Source: Pithys albifrons albifrons (taxonomy: Eukaryota; Chordata; Aves; Passeriformes; Thamnophilidae). Taken from it: a stretch of 64,000 nt of DNA. The notes below the pieces were generated by a model. The model was not told the origin of the DNA. It ran no database searches and saw nothing but the letters and a program-made list of their open reading frames with translations. Location: assembly GCF_047495875.1 (NCBI RefSeq), contig NC_092497.1, positions 66,053,492 to 66,117,491 on the forward strand, given 5' to 3'. Within the stretch, counting starts at the first letter, position 1, and each line of letters opens with the position of its first letter. This document shows positions 11,986-24,749 of this stretch, piece after piece. The position numbers and the translations under genes are program-made.

Positions 11986-14338
11986 GTTTAAGTTGTGGTG
12001 GCTGGTACTGGTGATGAATTGGAAGCTTTCTTGGAGTGGCCTGTCATCACTCTGCTCTTCATTTTTCTTGTGACTTGGTTATTGGTTGGCTGGTGATGTG
12101 AACAAGATATCCACTTAATCTCATGGGGATTTAATAAGATTGAATGTATTCTTGAATTAGGGAACATAGCCCTGTAGGAAATCTTTTCATAATTTTAAAA
12201 AAGAAGTCCTTGAAAACCTAATTTTTAAGCACACTTTTAGCTTAAACAGTCATTGAGGAAGTAATTGCTTCATCTGCCTCTAGACTTTCAGGGACAGCTT
12301 CTTCTTTGCTTTTGGTAGGAAACTACCAAACCCTGCTCAATAGTTGAGTCCCCAATTACTGTTAATTTTTAATAGTTTCTTTTGTTTATTAGTGTTTTGG
12401 CATCAAGTGAAACTTTTCTCATTTCACAACAGTATGTTCCTCTCTACATAGGATAAAAAGCTACTACAAAGATACCGAGGGCAGAGGGAGCTGCATTCAC
12501 TGAAGGAGAGTATTTCTTCCAAACTTAGCGTGAAGAATTACTTGTTCCCTGGCTGAATTGAAAGCCTGTGCAGTTAATCATGAATAGTGTGACTGGAATA
12601 CTACTTTCCAAGAGAATGTCCTGCCTAAGGCAACTTGGCTGGACGTGGCTTGGCTCTGTGCAGTTTCCATGCTAATTACAGTAACAACATGAAGATTTAT
12701 AAAATAGACAATAAAGTCCTAAACAGAGATGCCAGTAGGGATGGAGATAATTTTAGGTGAAGATAATTTCAGGTGAAATAACAGAGCTTATCAAGACAAG
12801 ATGGTAATTAATTACCCCGCTGAAATGCAGATTTAATCCCTTGTTTTTCTTGCAAGTTGAGGGACAGTACTGTTAAGAAGACCAAAGTGCTGTGAAATAT
12901 CTGTTGCTGAAGGTCTTTAAGAACATCTTAAACCAACATCTGTCTAAAATAGCTCAGGAATAGCCAATAACTGTTTTGAGGGAGAAGTTGTGCTTCCTTC
13001 TGCCCCAATTTTGTGATATGAAAAGGATGAGTGCCTACAAGACCTTAAATTGAGTAAGATAAGGCTAGTGATGTGTAAGCCTTCATTATAGGATAGGTAC
13101 TCTGAAGAAAGTTTTCTGTGGTCAGAAAACGAAAATATTCCCTGTAATAACATTAAGGAGCCATTGACCATGAAATTCATGAATTCATGTAACCTCTAGC
13201 CGTGCTGGCTTGTTTAGGTGGAAGTAACTAAGAAGTTTTACAATGATGTAACACTGACTATGGGGATCACAACACTGTTCTCACAGAGAACACCTTAGTC
13301 TTGTTATTTCTCCAGCATTACTGCAGCTACTGTTCTCCATAGAAAATATATTTGTATGAAGCAGAAAGATCTGACTGCTCTTTGTGTATGGAATATTACA
13401 ACAACATAGTGCGTTCTTCCTCCCATTGAATAACAGGATTTTGCAGAATATTACAAGGTCTGGCTAATCAAACACAAGCCAACAGATTTTCTGTGTTGTT
13501 GGCCATGTTTTTGAATCATTGCTTTAGGTCTATGCTTAAAGTTTCAAAAGATATGTAAGTAATTTCTGGATGATCTGAATTTTACCTTGTTACATTTACT
13601 TATAACTGTGGCAGAGAAATCAAATAGATAAAATAACTTAATTTTCTTTTTAATATTTTGTAAATTTATCTATAAGAAAGTACAAAATATGTGCACTGAC
13701 AGCATTAATACAATAAACAGAAGCAAAGAAGATTCCCTTCAATATTGTGGCACAGATTTCCTTTTAACCCTGTTATATCTTCACATACCCTCCTTTGACT
13801 GCAGCACATCATTCTTTTCGAAGATATAACATGACTACATTCTGTGCATTGCTGGTTATACTTTGGAACCAGCTATGAGGTGTTAGAAAAGAACTAATGA
13901 AGAAGTGCTTAGAAAGTATTCATGCAACAATAGTAGGTTGCCCTTCTTTCAGCTGGCTTCAAGAGTGATTCTGACATCTTTCTAGTACTTGTCCAATGCA
14001 CTGAAATATTTTTTCTTTTTCTGTATCTGATTTTACGTGGCCACCATTTGCTTTCCTTGCTGTTTCTTATCCTATTGCTAAGGTGGGACTGTCACATGCT
14101 GGCTTCAGGCAGGGAGGCCACTCACTTTTTTCTTGTAATCTGTCCATGAAATGGGAATGGGAAAAACGAAGCAAATAAATTGGGATTCCTGAACATGCCT
14201 GGGTAACAATGTGAAAAATAAAGAACATGCGTATGCATTTCCTTGTCCTGTGTCACTGCTAACTGATAAACTGCAGCATGGAGATGAGTGTTTGTAGAAC
14301 AACCAGCTAATATGAAGAGAACAAGCCAGATGCTATGA

Positions 14339-14343
14339 AACCT
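14339..14343 (+). repeat. Target-site duplication AACCT, left copy
   Basis: This is identical to 14971-14975 on the other side of the solo LTR. It fixes both LTR boundaries to the base. Confidence 0.85.
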
Positions 14344-14970
14344 TGTCTTGGTTTGAGATAAGCAACTGCCAACCCCCCCAAGCAGAGAGAGAAAAGCCTC
14401 CCTCCTAACACCAGGGAAAGGGAGGAAAAGAGAGGGGAAAGAAAAAAAACCACTTCAAACTGCATTTATACTAAATCTACATATATTTTTCACAGAAAGA
14501 AAGAGACAATTAGAAGAGAGTATAAATATACACTCACACAAGTCTACAACAACAAGTTCCCCACCTCCACTTCTTAACGAACACACAAATTCTACTGTCT
14601 TAACTACACATTACTTAAGAAGAAGCTTATTCCCCAGGGAGACAAACCCAAGCAGAAAGGAGAGACCCAGAAGAACACATTTTACTTTCCTGAGGTACCC
14701 TGTGAGCCAGTGGTGGGCCTGGTCCTCTCCATCCCCCCTGGGACAGCATCATGCGTCCTCCCAAGAGGAGGGCTGAGAAGCGACTGCCTTAACCACTCCC
14801 ACACTGGTTCCTACTTCCCTGGAGATGATGTCATAATGTGGTATGGAATACAAAATTACTGGCTAGAAGAGGTCAGCTGGTAGCTCAGCCCAGCTCAAGT
14901 CAGCTGACAGCTTCGGCCTAGTCCAAACTTCAGAGCCCAAATTTAGGCCCACCTAGGTGAACCCATAACA
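14344..14970 (-). mobile_element. Family B solo LTR (627 bp), minus strand
   Basis: On the plus strand it reads TGTCTTGGTTTGAG...CCCATAACA. The direct repeat AACCT flanks it exactly (14339-14343 and 14971-14975), a 5-bp target duplication. True orientation is judged minus because, in the better preserved relative at 23047, the minus strand carries a TATA box in the right place. Here that position is altered, although a TGACATCAT element remains on the minus strand. A solo LTR arises when the two LTRs of a provirus recombine. A 5-bp duplication fits an ERVL-type element. Confidence 0.85.
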
Positions 14971-17900
14971 AACCTAAGCAACAAATACAGACAAAAAAAA
15001 GAGAGAAGTTTCCATCCTAGCTGCTTTTTGGTACTTGGAGGTATTGCATACAACCAAGGGATCTTGCATGAAGGGAATACACAAAGCAATTCCCAGATGC
15101 AGAGGGGATAAAACTTGGAAAAAATATCAAAGTTTGTAGGGTTTTGAGCATCTGAATAGGTACGCATGAATAGCATATGCATGCGAATGAAAAAGAAATA
15201 TTATAGACCTGAATTTCTCTTAGATCTAGTCAGAGAGCTAAGAGTAAGGCTTGTGTTGGAATAGGTTAAAAAGTTGCATGCTTTAGCCCAGTTGAAAGAG
15301 CAAAGAACTCATACTGTCTTGACACACTCTCCTCTCTATGTTGTTCATACTCAGTCTTCAGGGAGATTATGAAGTATTGCCAAGGAGGAGATGGCCCATT
15401 CTGGCTGTAGGTCTTCTTATTTCTCAGTTCGTTCCGTAATCAAGGTGCCTCTAATGCTAGAAGGCTTTGCTTTGTAGTGGAAACATGAAAAGACAGTGAG
15501 ACATTAAAAGCAGAAAAGACCCTTTACACTTGGGATCTGTCATGGCTGACAGGTTGAACTGCCATTTAGTCCACAATCCTGAAGGTAGGTCCTGAAACAC
15601 TGAGTAAATAACAGCCACTCACTGTCCATCTAAACTGGAAAGTGTCTTCAAGCGCAGAAGGTTTTAGCAAGGCTCCCCACATAGAACTGGCGTGGTTTCA
15701 TCTGAGCTGTCAGTATAGCAGCCAGCATAGCTCTTGAGAAAAGAATGTAGCTTTCTTACCAATGGATCCCAGCAGTGGGGGAGCTTTGCTACATACAAGG
15801 AGTGCCGAGGTAATTAATCCCTGCAACAATACCAAGTATACTCTTTCTTTCTCTTGCATTCTGAATGAGACACTCTGCGAGAATCCAAATCGCATTTGGG
15901 AATTTTTCTTTAATTTCAGTGAAATTCCAATGCTTCCACTCTGGAAGTTCAGTAAATCCTCTGAAGCAGTTTGTATTGAATTGCTGTGACACAGTGATTC
16001 ATAAAGCAATTCTATTTATGGGCCTGATCAAAAGTGCATTGAAATAGTTCCATTGATTTCCATTGGTTCTGAATCTCTCTTATTAAAATTAAACATGTCT
16101 ACAAAGTATACGTTTTCCCCTTTGGAACTAGACAGTGTTTTACTCTTTCTCCCAAGACAGATCAATTGCATCTCTTTGTTTGGAGAAATAGCATCCTTGC
16201 TATAGTATTGTGGTACGTAAAAGTCCTGCTTGAAAGATTTGACTCTAGCAGTATGTCTGTAAGTTCGTGAACCTATTCACCTCTGCCTGCTTCTCATGAC
16301 AGGAAAAAGATTCACTAGTTTGCCAAAGAGAATGTATCATAAATGAGATTTTATGAAATCAGATTTTGTTTTCATTACACTGCAACCTGTCATCACAGAC
16401 ATGAGCAAAAAGGTCTGGTTTTATCTTTTGCTTTTTTTTTTTTTTTTGTAAATGGACATGAAGCCTTCCAAAAAGCTCAAAGGTGAATGCTTTGTGGCTT
16501 TGATAAAACGACATCATTAAAGTTCATATAGTGCCATAGTGTATGATTCAGTTCCATGTAATAGAAAGGAGTATATCTATCTGTGTATAATGAGACAGCT
16601 AGGTTAAATCCTCTAAGGAAGGAACTACAGCGTGCCATGGCTTATTTAAAGAAAGTCTAGCTTATTCACCTGTGTCAGAGAAAATCCATGAATAGTATGT
16701 CAGTTTTTTAAAAAAACCACCTAGGAACATTGAAGAGTAGCATGCTGAGAAAATGGTTCAGTTTAGAAATTAATTTGTTATTGTGGTGGCCCTTTCATGT
16801 AATAAATAAGAACAAAACAAAACAAATACAAGTGGATCAAGTTTTATCTTTCTGTGTCAGACTAAATTCAACTAAGTTACCTGAATTTCCTGAAAGTAAT
16901 CACACTTGCAAGATATTTCACTCTTTTCTAGACACGAAATGGGACTGTAGTGCCTAAACTACAGACGGTATACTAGGACAACACATTCATTTCTACCAGT
17001 CCATTAGAAAGGTCTTTTTCCTTTCATAATCCAGGTATCGTGAAACATGTTGTTACCACTGCATTATAACATGACCTGTGCTTTCTTTAAGGAGTCAGAC
17101 ATTCTTTTACTTTTGAGCTTTATGATTCCAAACAGGAACACTGCAACTAGAAAAGGTGGAAAGAAAAATAAACGTTACCCTTATTAATTTTGCTAGATTC
17201 TTGCTTGTTAGTCATGGTAGTAAAGTTGAAAAAGGGTTAACATGGAAAAAATAGTTCAATTAGTGATGCCATTCACCATCTCCAGTCAAAATTAATGAAA
17301 AAATTTTGTTGGTCTGGAAATTTTTATAGTTATTGGCTCAAGGGCTGAGGTGCCCATATTGTCATTGAGCATACTGTTGTCACCAAGAAGTCCTGTTCTC
17401 TCTGTCATACCCTTTGTGGCTTGACCTCCTTTGAGGGATTGTCTTCAGTCTTTGTTATCATACATAACTGCATTTGCATTTTTGATATTTCATAATACCG
17501 CATCAATTTATTACACTATTTCATTTGGTTTTATCAATGCTGTCTTGGCATATATACATACTTTATTTTTCATTTTGAGCATTACCATGCAAGGATTAGT
17601 ATTTGCATGTTCTATATCCTACCCTTTTTCATATGCACGTCCATAACATTTGCTGTTATCACAGATAGCTATGTGCATTTAATAGGAGAAATTTATTATC
17701 TTTTTTGTCCAACAATATTCTTCTTGGATATTGTATTTAACTCTGCAAATTATCAGATGTTTTCTGCTGTATATCTTAAGCTGTACTTCACTGAATAAAA
17801 TCTCATGCTTTTTAAAACTTCAGGACATCAGATTTTGTTGTTTTCCTTAACTCTGCCTTCTAACAAAAACAATAGAGACAACCAGTGATTTATATATCCT

Positions 17901-20551
17901 GTGGCTGTAATATGGGAAAGCAAATACAATTCATTAAGAAAATCAATTCTCAATAGTGTTTTAATGCTAAAAATGTGCTACCAAGGATGCTACTGAGCAA
18001 ACAATGAAACATTTGAAATCAAGTTATTTTTGGAGTTGCACAATTTTAGCATCCCCAATGCTTTGGACATGAAAACAGATTAAATTGATTACCATATTTC
18101 TGAAAATATTTCTGAAACAACTAGAAGTTACAAAATATTGTTAGATCAGATTTCAAAAAAGAGATAGGGAAAATAGGAAGGAGATAAAATATATTTTTAA
18201 GATTGGAGACAGGTAAATACATAAATGTGAAGTGGTTGAAAGGCACTGCTCTTGGCTTTCTGAGTCTTACAAACTTTCAAAATGAGTAATAGTTTAAACA
18301 ATAGTTGCAACTAAATTTTCTTAATGATGTATTTTAAAAAGGAGACTGACTCAAAAGTGCAACTCTTGCAAAGTTCCTGAAGTACTCCAAAGGAAAAACT
18401 AGTGTCTTTCAAATGTTAAGATTTTAGTATTGAAGAGAATTTCCTGAAGTTTTTAATCTGAAGGCATTTCTTCCTATCAAAAACAGATTAACAGATACTG
18501 CGCATTTATGGGATTATTATTAGGGAACAGGCTGAGTGTTTTATATGGTTAAAAAAGTTGACTTGTATTGTGTCCTTAATGACATCTGTATGTTAAGGAA
18601 AAAAGAATAAAAATAGAGAAACAAATAACTTAGATGGAGAGAACTGACATTCAGGGAAGCATAGAGCTTTTGTAAAAAGCAGCTATCCCCCAAAGCTATA
18701 GGTGCTTCAGTTTCTGCTTAGAGATGCACAACTGCAGTGAACTATATCAAGAGGCATTGCTAGGTGCAACTTGAATGGTCTCTTCTGATAAGCACTGAGA
18801 AACTGGCAACAGTATTCCTCCCTAGAAAAGGGGCACCAGGACATTCATTTTGAAAGAAAAATGCAAAAAACCAAAGAGGTTGCTCAGTGTCTGGGCCTAC
18901 AAATTTCAACATTGTCCCTTCCACTGAGGAGGGAGGCTGCTTCCTTGGATTAAGAGTAACAGTCTTGGGAATGGCTGCTTGCAAATATTAAATTTCAGAC
19001 TTTGAGCTGTATTGTGCAACTGGTACTAAGAGAAATCTGGCCCTGTTTGCCTTGGAGTAGAATTTGTTAGACAGGTTTGCTTGCCAAAGAACATTTGATG
19101 GAAAGGAGAAATCCTATGAATATTAAGAACCCAAAGCAATCAGCTCTTTTAGAGTTAGGGTCTCAGGTTATCTAAGGCTTGCACTGTTAGTTGATTTGCT
19201 AGGCAAATGTGTGCGTGGTAACAAATATTTTAAATTATTAGAGTTCTTAGTGCTAAATTTGTTTTTGTAGTCAGATATTGCCCCTACTTTTCAGTCTGGT
19301 ATTGGTACCTGCTTGACAAACACATCAGGAAGAAAAGTAAGGTACTGGTGGCATGGAAATCAATATGAAACTTGGGTTACAGCAGATCAGTTTCCTGCTG
19401 TGATCCTTCACTGTTTGCAGGTTTACCTTTAGCCAAATAAACTCCAAATTGTAGAGCATCTTTCTCTACATCATGTCTTCTCTAGAAGTTTTGTAATTGC
19501 TTTATAAAGATGGATATTGCTTTACCAGTTCTTTTCAAGGCAGGCTAAACAGGACTTATGTTTTCAGTTTACTAAATGAAACAATTTTACCATTTCTTTA
19601 GAGCCATGTTGGTGTTAGGGATTGAGGATTTAGTAATTGCTTAAGGCTGTAGGCATTTTTATAGTTGTGAAGTCAGCTTGACAGGATGCAGACAAGGTGC
19701 TTAAAGGAGAAAATTTATTTAGAGATATGTGTCAGAAGGTAGATACATGTCAGCCACTGTGCAGACGGACTGAGAACCTTCCTGATATGCATTATTTGCA
19801 CACTGCTTTGGAATTTTTATGCTTTTATTTTTCTGTTAAATGTTGTTTATTGTTAATATGAAACTGAAGTATACTGTCTTGGACTTAAGAGCTTAAAAGA
19901 ATGAAATTAGTGTACAGTGAATTGTAGAAAATTTCATATATTTTTGGTTTTGTCTATTAATTCAAAATGTTGGTCAACAATGAACTGTGTTCAGATCTGC
20001 TGTTTTAATGGTAGTTTATTCTCTCTGAGTAGAGATTTATGTAACATCAAAACTGCAGGGTAGGTATTTGAGAAATTAACTAAAAAATTGATTCTTTGCA
20101 TGATAACATTTTGAATAGTTCATATCATGTTTGCAGTTTTAATCCCTCGACTACAGCAACCTTCTACTTTATTTATGTGTTGCATTTGTTTTAGTTTTTT
20201 TTAATGTGACATACAGGCCCTAGACATACAAAAATGTAGCAAAAAGTCCAGTTGTATATCTGGCAAAACAAAAGGGAAAGCAAGACAATTAAAAAAATTT
20301 AAGATTGGTAATTTTTGTTGTGTCATTTTTGATGTAATTTTTATGTTATTGTGATTTAAGAAATACTATATAAATAAAAATTTAAATAGTATATATTATT
20401 TAAAACCCAATTTTTTTTAATGGTCAAATTTTCTGTCTCCTGAAAGTAATTTTTTCTTTCAGCATTTAGAGGGTTTCACTACTACTTAGTCTCATACAAA
20501 GCACTCAAAAGTGTTTTATTACTTGATTCATATTTCCTGCTTTCAAAAAGA
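14971..20551. other. 5.6 kb of AT-rich unique sequence
   Basis: No element or exon is recognised. A T-run of about 18 bases ends near 16447 but has no retroposon body next to it. Open frames are under 100 codons and appear incidental. Confidence 0.6.
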
Positions 20552-21175
20552 TAATCATAGGATCTTAGATTTATAGAAATGGACCTACAAGAATCACTGA
20601 ATCCAACTCCTGCCCCTGCACAGGACCATCCCCGAGTCACACCTGAGTGTTGTCCAAACATTTCTTGAATTCTGTCAGGTTTGGTGCTGTGCCCACTTCC
20701 CTGGGGAGCCTGTTCCAGTGCCCAGCCACTCTCTGGGTGAAGCACCTTTTTTTAACACCCTGCATAAACTTCCCCTGACACAACTTCAAACCATTTCCTC
20801 AGTCCAGTCACTGATCACCACAGAGAAGAGATCAGTGCCTGCCCCTCCTCTTCCCCTCAAAAGGAAGTTGTAACTGCAATGATGTCTCCCCTCACTCTGC
20901 TCCAGGCCGAACAGCCCAAGTGCCCTCAGACCCTCCTCATACAACTTCCCCTCAAGGCCCATCACCGTCTTTGTAGCCCTTCTTTGGACACTTTCAAGAG
21001 CTTTATATCCCTCTTTTATTGTGGTGCTCACAGGTGCACACAGAATTCGAGGAGAGTCCATGCCAGTGCAGAGCAGAGGCGGAGTAAAATCCCCTCCCGT
21101 AACAGGCTGGTAATACTGTGCATGTTGGACTCCAGGACATGTTTCCACTCCTGGATGCCAGAGCTCATGTCATGC
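20552..21175 (-). mobile_element. CR1 LINE fragment, minus strand
   Basis: The 3' end lies at the left (an ATCATAGGATCTTAGATTTATAGAA-like decayed tail at about 20552). The reverse-transcriptase C-terminal part follows to the right. The minus-strand frame at 20786-21148 contains LESVQRRATKTVMGLEGKLY and GLRALGLFGLEQ, recognisably CR1. Decay is heavier than in the copy at 3791. At the 5' side, homology fades around 21175. Confidence 0.88.
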
Positions 21176-23046
21176 CAGAAGTGGCTACTGAGAGCTGTTT
21201 GATACAGGCACCCACAGCAGAGACTGAGAAATTAAATTTGTATTCCAGATGAAGGAATACAGTTTCATCTGATTTATGCTGGTCTGCTGCACAAATCTTG
21301 CATAATTAGCAAGATGACCATAGGCTCATAGCAAAGTGAGAAAAGAAACCTGTTAAATTCTGAAGAAAGATATATGTGAAGAGCTCTATTCAAAAACTTA
21401 AAAATAATATAGAAAAGAACTGTTTGAATCCACCAATTTTGTGAAATATATCTTAGTTCATATTTGTCTATAGCAGTGTGTTGTTAGACAGTTTGAAGAG
21501 TGTGTATAAATTTAAAAAGTGTGTGCAACACTGTGTTAAAATAGTTCTGTGTGTAACCCTTCTTGCAGTTTTGTAGCAATCTTGCTCAGGGAAAGATAAA
21601 GTTCCCTTAATATAAACATTGTCTGCTTTTCTCCGGCATTCCTCAATTCTGTTGTACCTCACCGATGATGAGGATTGAGTTTGATGCAGTCAAGTTGTCT
21701 TAATTAACAACTAGAGGTTGCTGACCTCACAAAAGGCCACTCAGAACTGTGTCTGTGTGAAGCTGGACATTGTGGCAATTAATATCCACTTGTTAATATG
21801 TGTATTTTATCCACAAGTTCTAGCAAGGTAGCTCTAAAGTTACTGCTTCACAGATTATTCAAGCACTGAAAAAGTGCCTGGAACTCCAGCTCTAGTTAGA
21901 ATTCATATGGAAACTACCATGAGGATGTTAGCTTGCATTAGAAGAAGCTCTTGTCACATCATTTGCCTACTGCCACATCCATGATTTAATACGAGCTGTT
22001 GTTTACTTGCTGCCTTTGTACTGAACTGCAGAAACTAGCTGCAGCTGTTGGCAAAAGCATGGTTTGGCTTTCATAGCTGCTAATATTCTTTATGATACCA
22101 ATCTTTATACGTCTTTCAAATCTAGTGTTGTTTCAGCTGTGCTGGAAACCTGCTCATTGATAACAAGTGACAGAAGATAGAAAACTCCCTTCTACTATAG
22201 AGAAATTAAACAAGAACCTAATTTTTATTGTTCATTGCCAGGTGGTTCATTAGCCCTGTGAATATTTGGTTCTTTGTGTTTGGAGTTTTAAATGGCTCAA
22301 TCAGATGAAATTTACCATTGTTTGTGACATCTGAATAGTATTCATGTGCTGATCGATTACCTGAGCAGATTTTAATCTCTGACCTATCTATGCTTTCAGA
22401 AAATTGATGTAGGAATCCAATTTTCCTTTGTGTGGATTATGAAACTGAAAAATGTAAGAAATATCATAAGCAGTTTAAGCAGCTACCTGCCACTTTGGTT
22501 GTGTAAATCCAAAGGTGTATTCAGTAGCTGCTGCCTGGCCTTGAACCTTCTGTAAGTATGTGGATAGGTAATTCTTAAATCATCAGGAAGGTTCTTGTAG
22601 GATATAATGAGAGAGATTTGCATATACAGACATCCCCATTTGTGTATAGCTAATGACTTTAAGTAAGGTGGTTTTGTTCATAGTTGTATGCTGAAGTTTC
22701 TTGAGGAGAAAAGGAAGGTTATAGAAATGCTCACTTGTGGGATACACTGCTAGAGTTAGGAGCAGGAGGTAGGTTAGATGTCTGCACGTGCAAAAAACCC
22801 AGAAAGATTCCTAAAATGCACTGTCTTAAAAGGGTGTTCTCACTGCCCAACAGCTCAGATTGTTCAAACCTGAGAACTGAGACAGACTGTTGCCTTAAGA
22901 GTGTCTTCTTTACATGGATTTGGAATAGCAATTCACAGGAGTGCGGCTCTTCCTCTCAGTATGTGAAGGTAAATGGAGTTACAACCAGTTAACGGGGTAC
23001 AGAATAGGCATCATTGTGCCATTATGTAGTTGGACCTCTATTACAC
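21176..23046. other. AT-rich unique sequence
   Basis: No element or exon is recognised over about 1.9 kb. The paired open frames on both strands near 22731-22992 are short and carry no known motif. Confidence 0.55.
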
Positions 23047-23629
23047 TGTCTTGGGTTGAGCTGGCAAAATGCCAACTGCCTAACACAGAGTGTCTGAGCC
23101 TTTCTCCCCCCACTGAGAAAAGGGAGGGAAAAAGCCTCGAAGACTTAAACTTGAACTTAACTACTTATATATTTGCGCAAAAAAGAGAAAACTAAAAGTA
23201 GACTACAATATAACACACACCTACACAAGTTAGATAAAATAAATGATAACTCCCCACCAAACACAAATCCCACTATTTTAGCTACAAATCACCCAAAAGA
23301 ACTCAATTCCCCAAGGGACAGACCCAAGCAGGGAGAAATTAAGAACAAACATTTTACTCTCCTAAGATACCATAGCAGCAAGCGGTGGTAGAGCCTGGTC
23401 CAGGAAAACAACACGATAAATCTTTTCCAGATGAGCAGCCATGAAGAATTGAACTAAGCCCCTCCTATACCTGCTTTTATATTTGAGATGATGCTGGAAT
23501 ATGGTATGGAATACCATTGCCCAGTAGAAGTCAGCTGTCAGCTGGCCTGACCCAGCTCAAGACAGCTGATAATCTAAAGCCTGCTCTAAAAACTAAAGCC
23601 GAAATTTAGGCCTGGCTAAACCTCTAACA
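23047..23629 (-). mobile_element. Family B solo LTR (583 bp), minus strand
   Basis: Plus-strand ends are TGTCTTGGGTTGAG and CCTCTAACA. The minus strand therefore starts TGTTAGAGG and ends AGACA. It is homologous over its length to the LTR at 14344 (shared ACTGCC, CAAGGGACAGACCCAAGCAG-like and TATGGAATAC blocks). On the minus strand a TATA box, ATATAAAAG, lies at 23474-23482 with a GCAG context typical of a promoter core. Flanks TACAC (23042-23046) and CACAC (23630-23634) agree at four of five bases and may be a decayed 5-bp duplication. Confidence 0.82.
23474..23482 (-). promoter_or_regulatory. TATA box of the family B LTR
   Basis: ATATAAAAG reads on the minus strand inside the solo LTR. Its place, roughly 150 bp into the LTR, suits the U3 promoter. 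Orientation of the whole family is inferred from this. Confidence 0.5.
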
Positions 23630-23719
23630 CACACATTTTCAGCTGTATCACTCAAGAGTCTCCTTTCATTAATCTTTTGAGTGTGCTTTGCTTCAAGCAT
23701 CTTTGTTGAAATAGTTTTA

Positions 23720-23861
23720 CCCTGGTACCAAGGCTGCCAGAATTGAAAGAGCACTCTCAGGCACATGGTGAGATTCTTGGGCATGGCCTGTCGAGGGCCA
23801 GGAGTTGGACACAATGATCCTTGTGGGTTCTTTCCAACTCACAGTATTCTACAATTCTATG
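23720..23861 (+). mobile_element. CR1 3' tail, plus strand
   Basis: A short fragment holding only the last about 140 bp of a CR1. It contains GAGTTGGACACAATGATCC, then TTCTTTCCAACTCACAGTATTC and the tail ACAATTCTATG. It begins 90 bp after the family B LTR. Confidence 0.85.
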
Positions 23862-24380
23862 TCCAAGGGGAAAACTATTGTACCACCTTTTTTTTTTTGT
23901 TTTAAAGATGCCTATTTTTTACCACAAGAACATATTTTCCTGTAAATTGTTATGTTATAAATGTAGTTCCACTTCACAAAAGTATTTGGAAATATACTGG
24001 CCAAAACCATCCACCAAACATAAGAGGAAAATGCAGACTTGGATTTTGCAATACATTTTAACTTCTTTAGCCTTACATTGATCCTCACCTTTGAATGTGT
24101 CATACCTATTGGGCAGGTTTTGGCTGCAATAGTTAATTTTCTTTATAGTGACTGAGACGGGGTTGTGTTTTGAATTTGTGCTGAATATGGATATGATGAT
24201 ATAGAGATGTTTTTTTCATTGCTGAGCAGGGCTTCACACAGAGCTAAGGCCTTTTCTCCTTTCATACTGCTACGCTGGCAAGGAAGGGGATGAATGGGAG
24301 GTTGGGAGGAGACATAGCTGGGACAGATGATCACAAACTGACCAAAGGGATATTCCAGACTATGTGACATCATGCTCAGA

Positions 24381-24389
24381 ATATAAAGT
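24381..24389 (+). promoter_or_regulatory. TATA box of the family C LTR
   Basis: AATATAAAG lies just after a TGACATCATGC (CRE/ATF-like) string, the usual U3 promoter arrangement of this LTR family. Decay elsewhere in the LTR means activity cannot be assumed. Confidence 0.5.
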
Positions 24390-24529
24390 GGTGTAAGAAA
24401 GAGTAAGGAAGGAAATTTGGAGTGATGGTCTTTGTCTTCCCAAATCACCATGAGATGTGATGGGACCCTGCTCTCCTGAAGATGGCTGAACACCTGCCTG
24501 CCTATGGGAAGCAGTGAATGAATTCCTTG

Positions 24530-24532
<3 letters not shown>

Positions 24533-24585
<53 letters not shown>
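24533..24585 (+). repeat. (TG)n microsatellite, about 26 units
   Basis: An uninterrupted run of TG dinucleotides lies inside the family C LTR, where other copies have a short T/G-rich stretch. It probably grew there after insertion. It opens a spurious minus-strand frame with HT repeats. Confidence 0.97.
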
Positions 24586-24586
<1 letters not shown>

Positions 24587-24749
24587 TTTTGCTTTCCCTA
24601 TTAAACTCAACTCACAAGTTTTCTGGTTTTGACTTTTCTGATTCGCCCCCTTTTCTGGTTTTTACCTTTCTGATTCTCTCCCTAGTCTAATCCCACTATG
24701 GGGGAGTGCTCCATGGGGTTTGTCTGCTGGCTGCGATTAAACCCCTACA

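Larger units (their letters stand above)
5116..14343. other. 9.2 kb of AT-rich unique sequence
   Basis: No retroelement, exon or RNA gene is recognised. Open frames are short (the longest is 135 codons at 8341-8748, minus) and lack domain-like composition. The one structural item is the inverted repeat at 11954-11985. Intronic or intergenic sequence is the simplest reading. Confidence 0.6.
24110..24749 (+). mobile_element. Family C LTR (about 640 bp), plus strand
   Basis: Starts near TGGGCAGGTTTTGGCTGC and ends GATTAAACCCCTACA. Internal landmarks in order are: AATTTTCTTTATAG at about 24136, TGACATCATGCTCAG followed by AATATAAAG (TATA box, about 24381), a CTGAACACCTGCCTGCC block at about 24488, a long TG run, and CTATTAAACTCAACTC (polyadenylation-type signal) at about 24598. 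These match, from general knowledge, a very common bird endogenous-retrovirus LTR. No internal retroviral sequence adjoins it, so it is a solo copy. Flanks CCTAT and CCTGG agree at only three of five bases. Confidence 0.8.

Noticed and set aside
16430..16447. Poly-T run as the tail of a minus-strand processed gene or SINE
   Set aside because: No retroposed body or target duplication could be found beside it; the same holds for the run at 35536-35552.
24143..24610. 155-codon minus-strand open frame
   Set aside because: It is driven by the TG run (HT repeats) inside a solo LTR.
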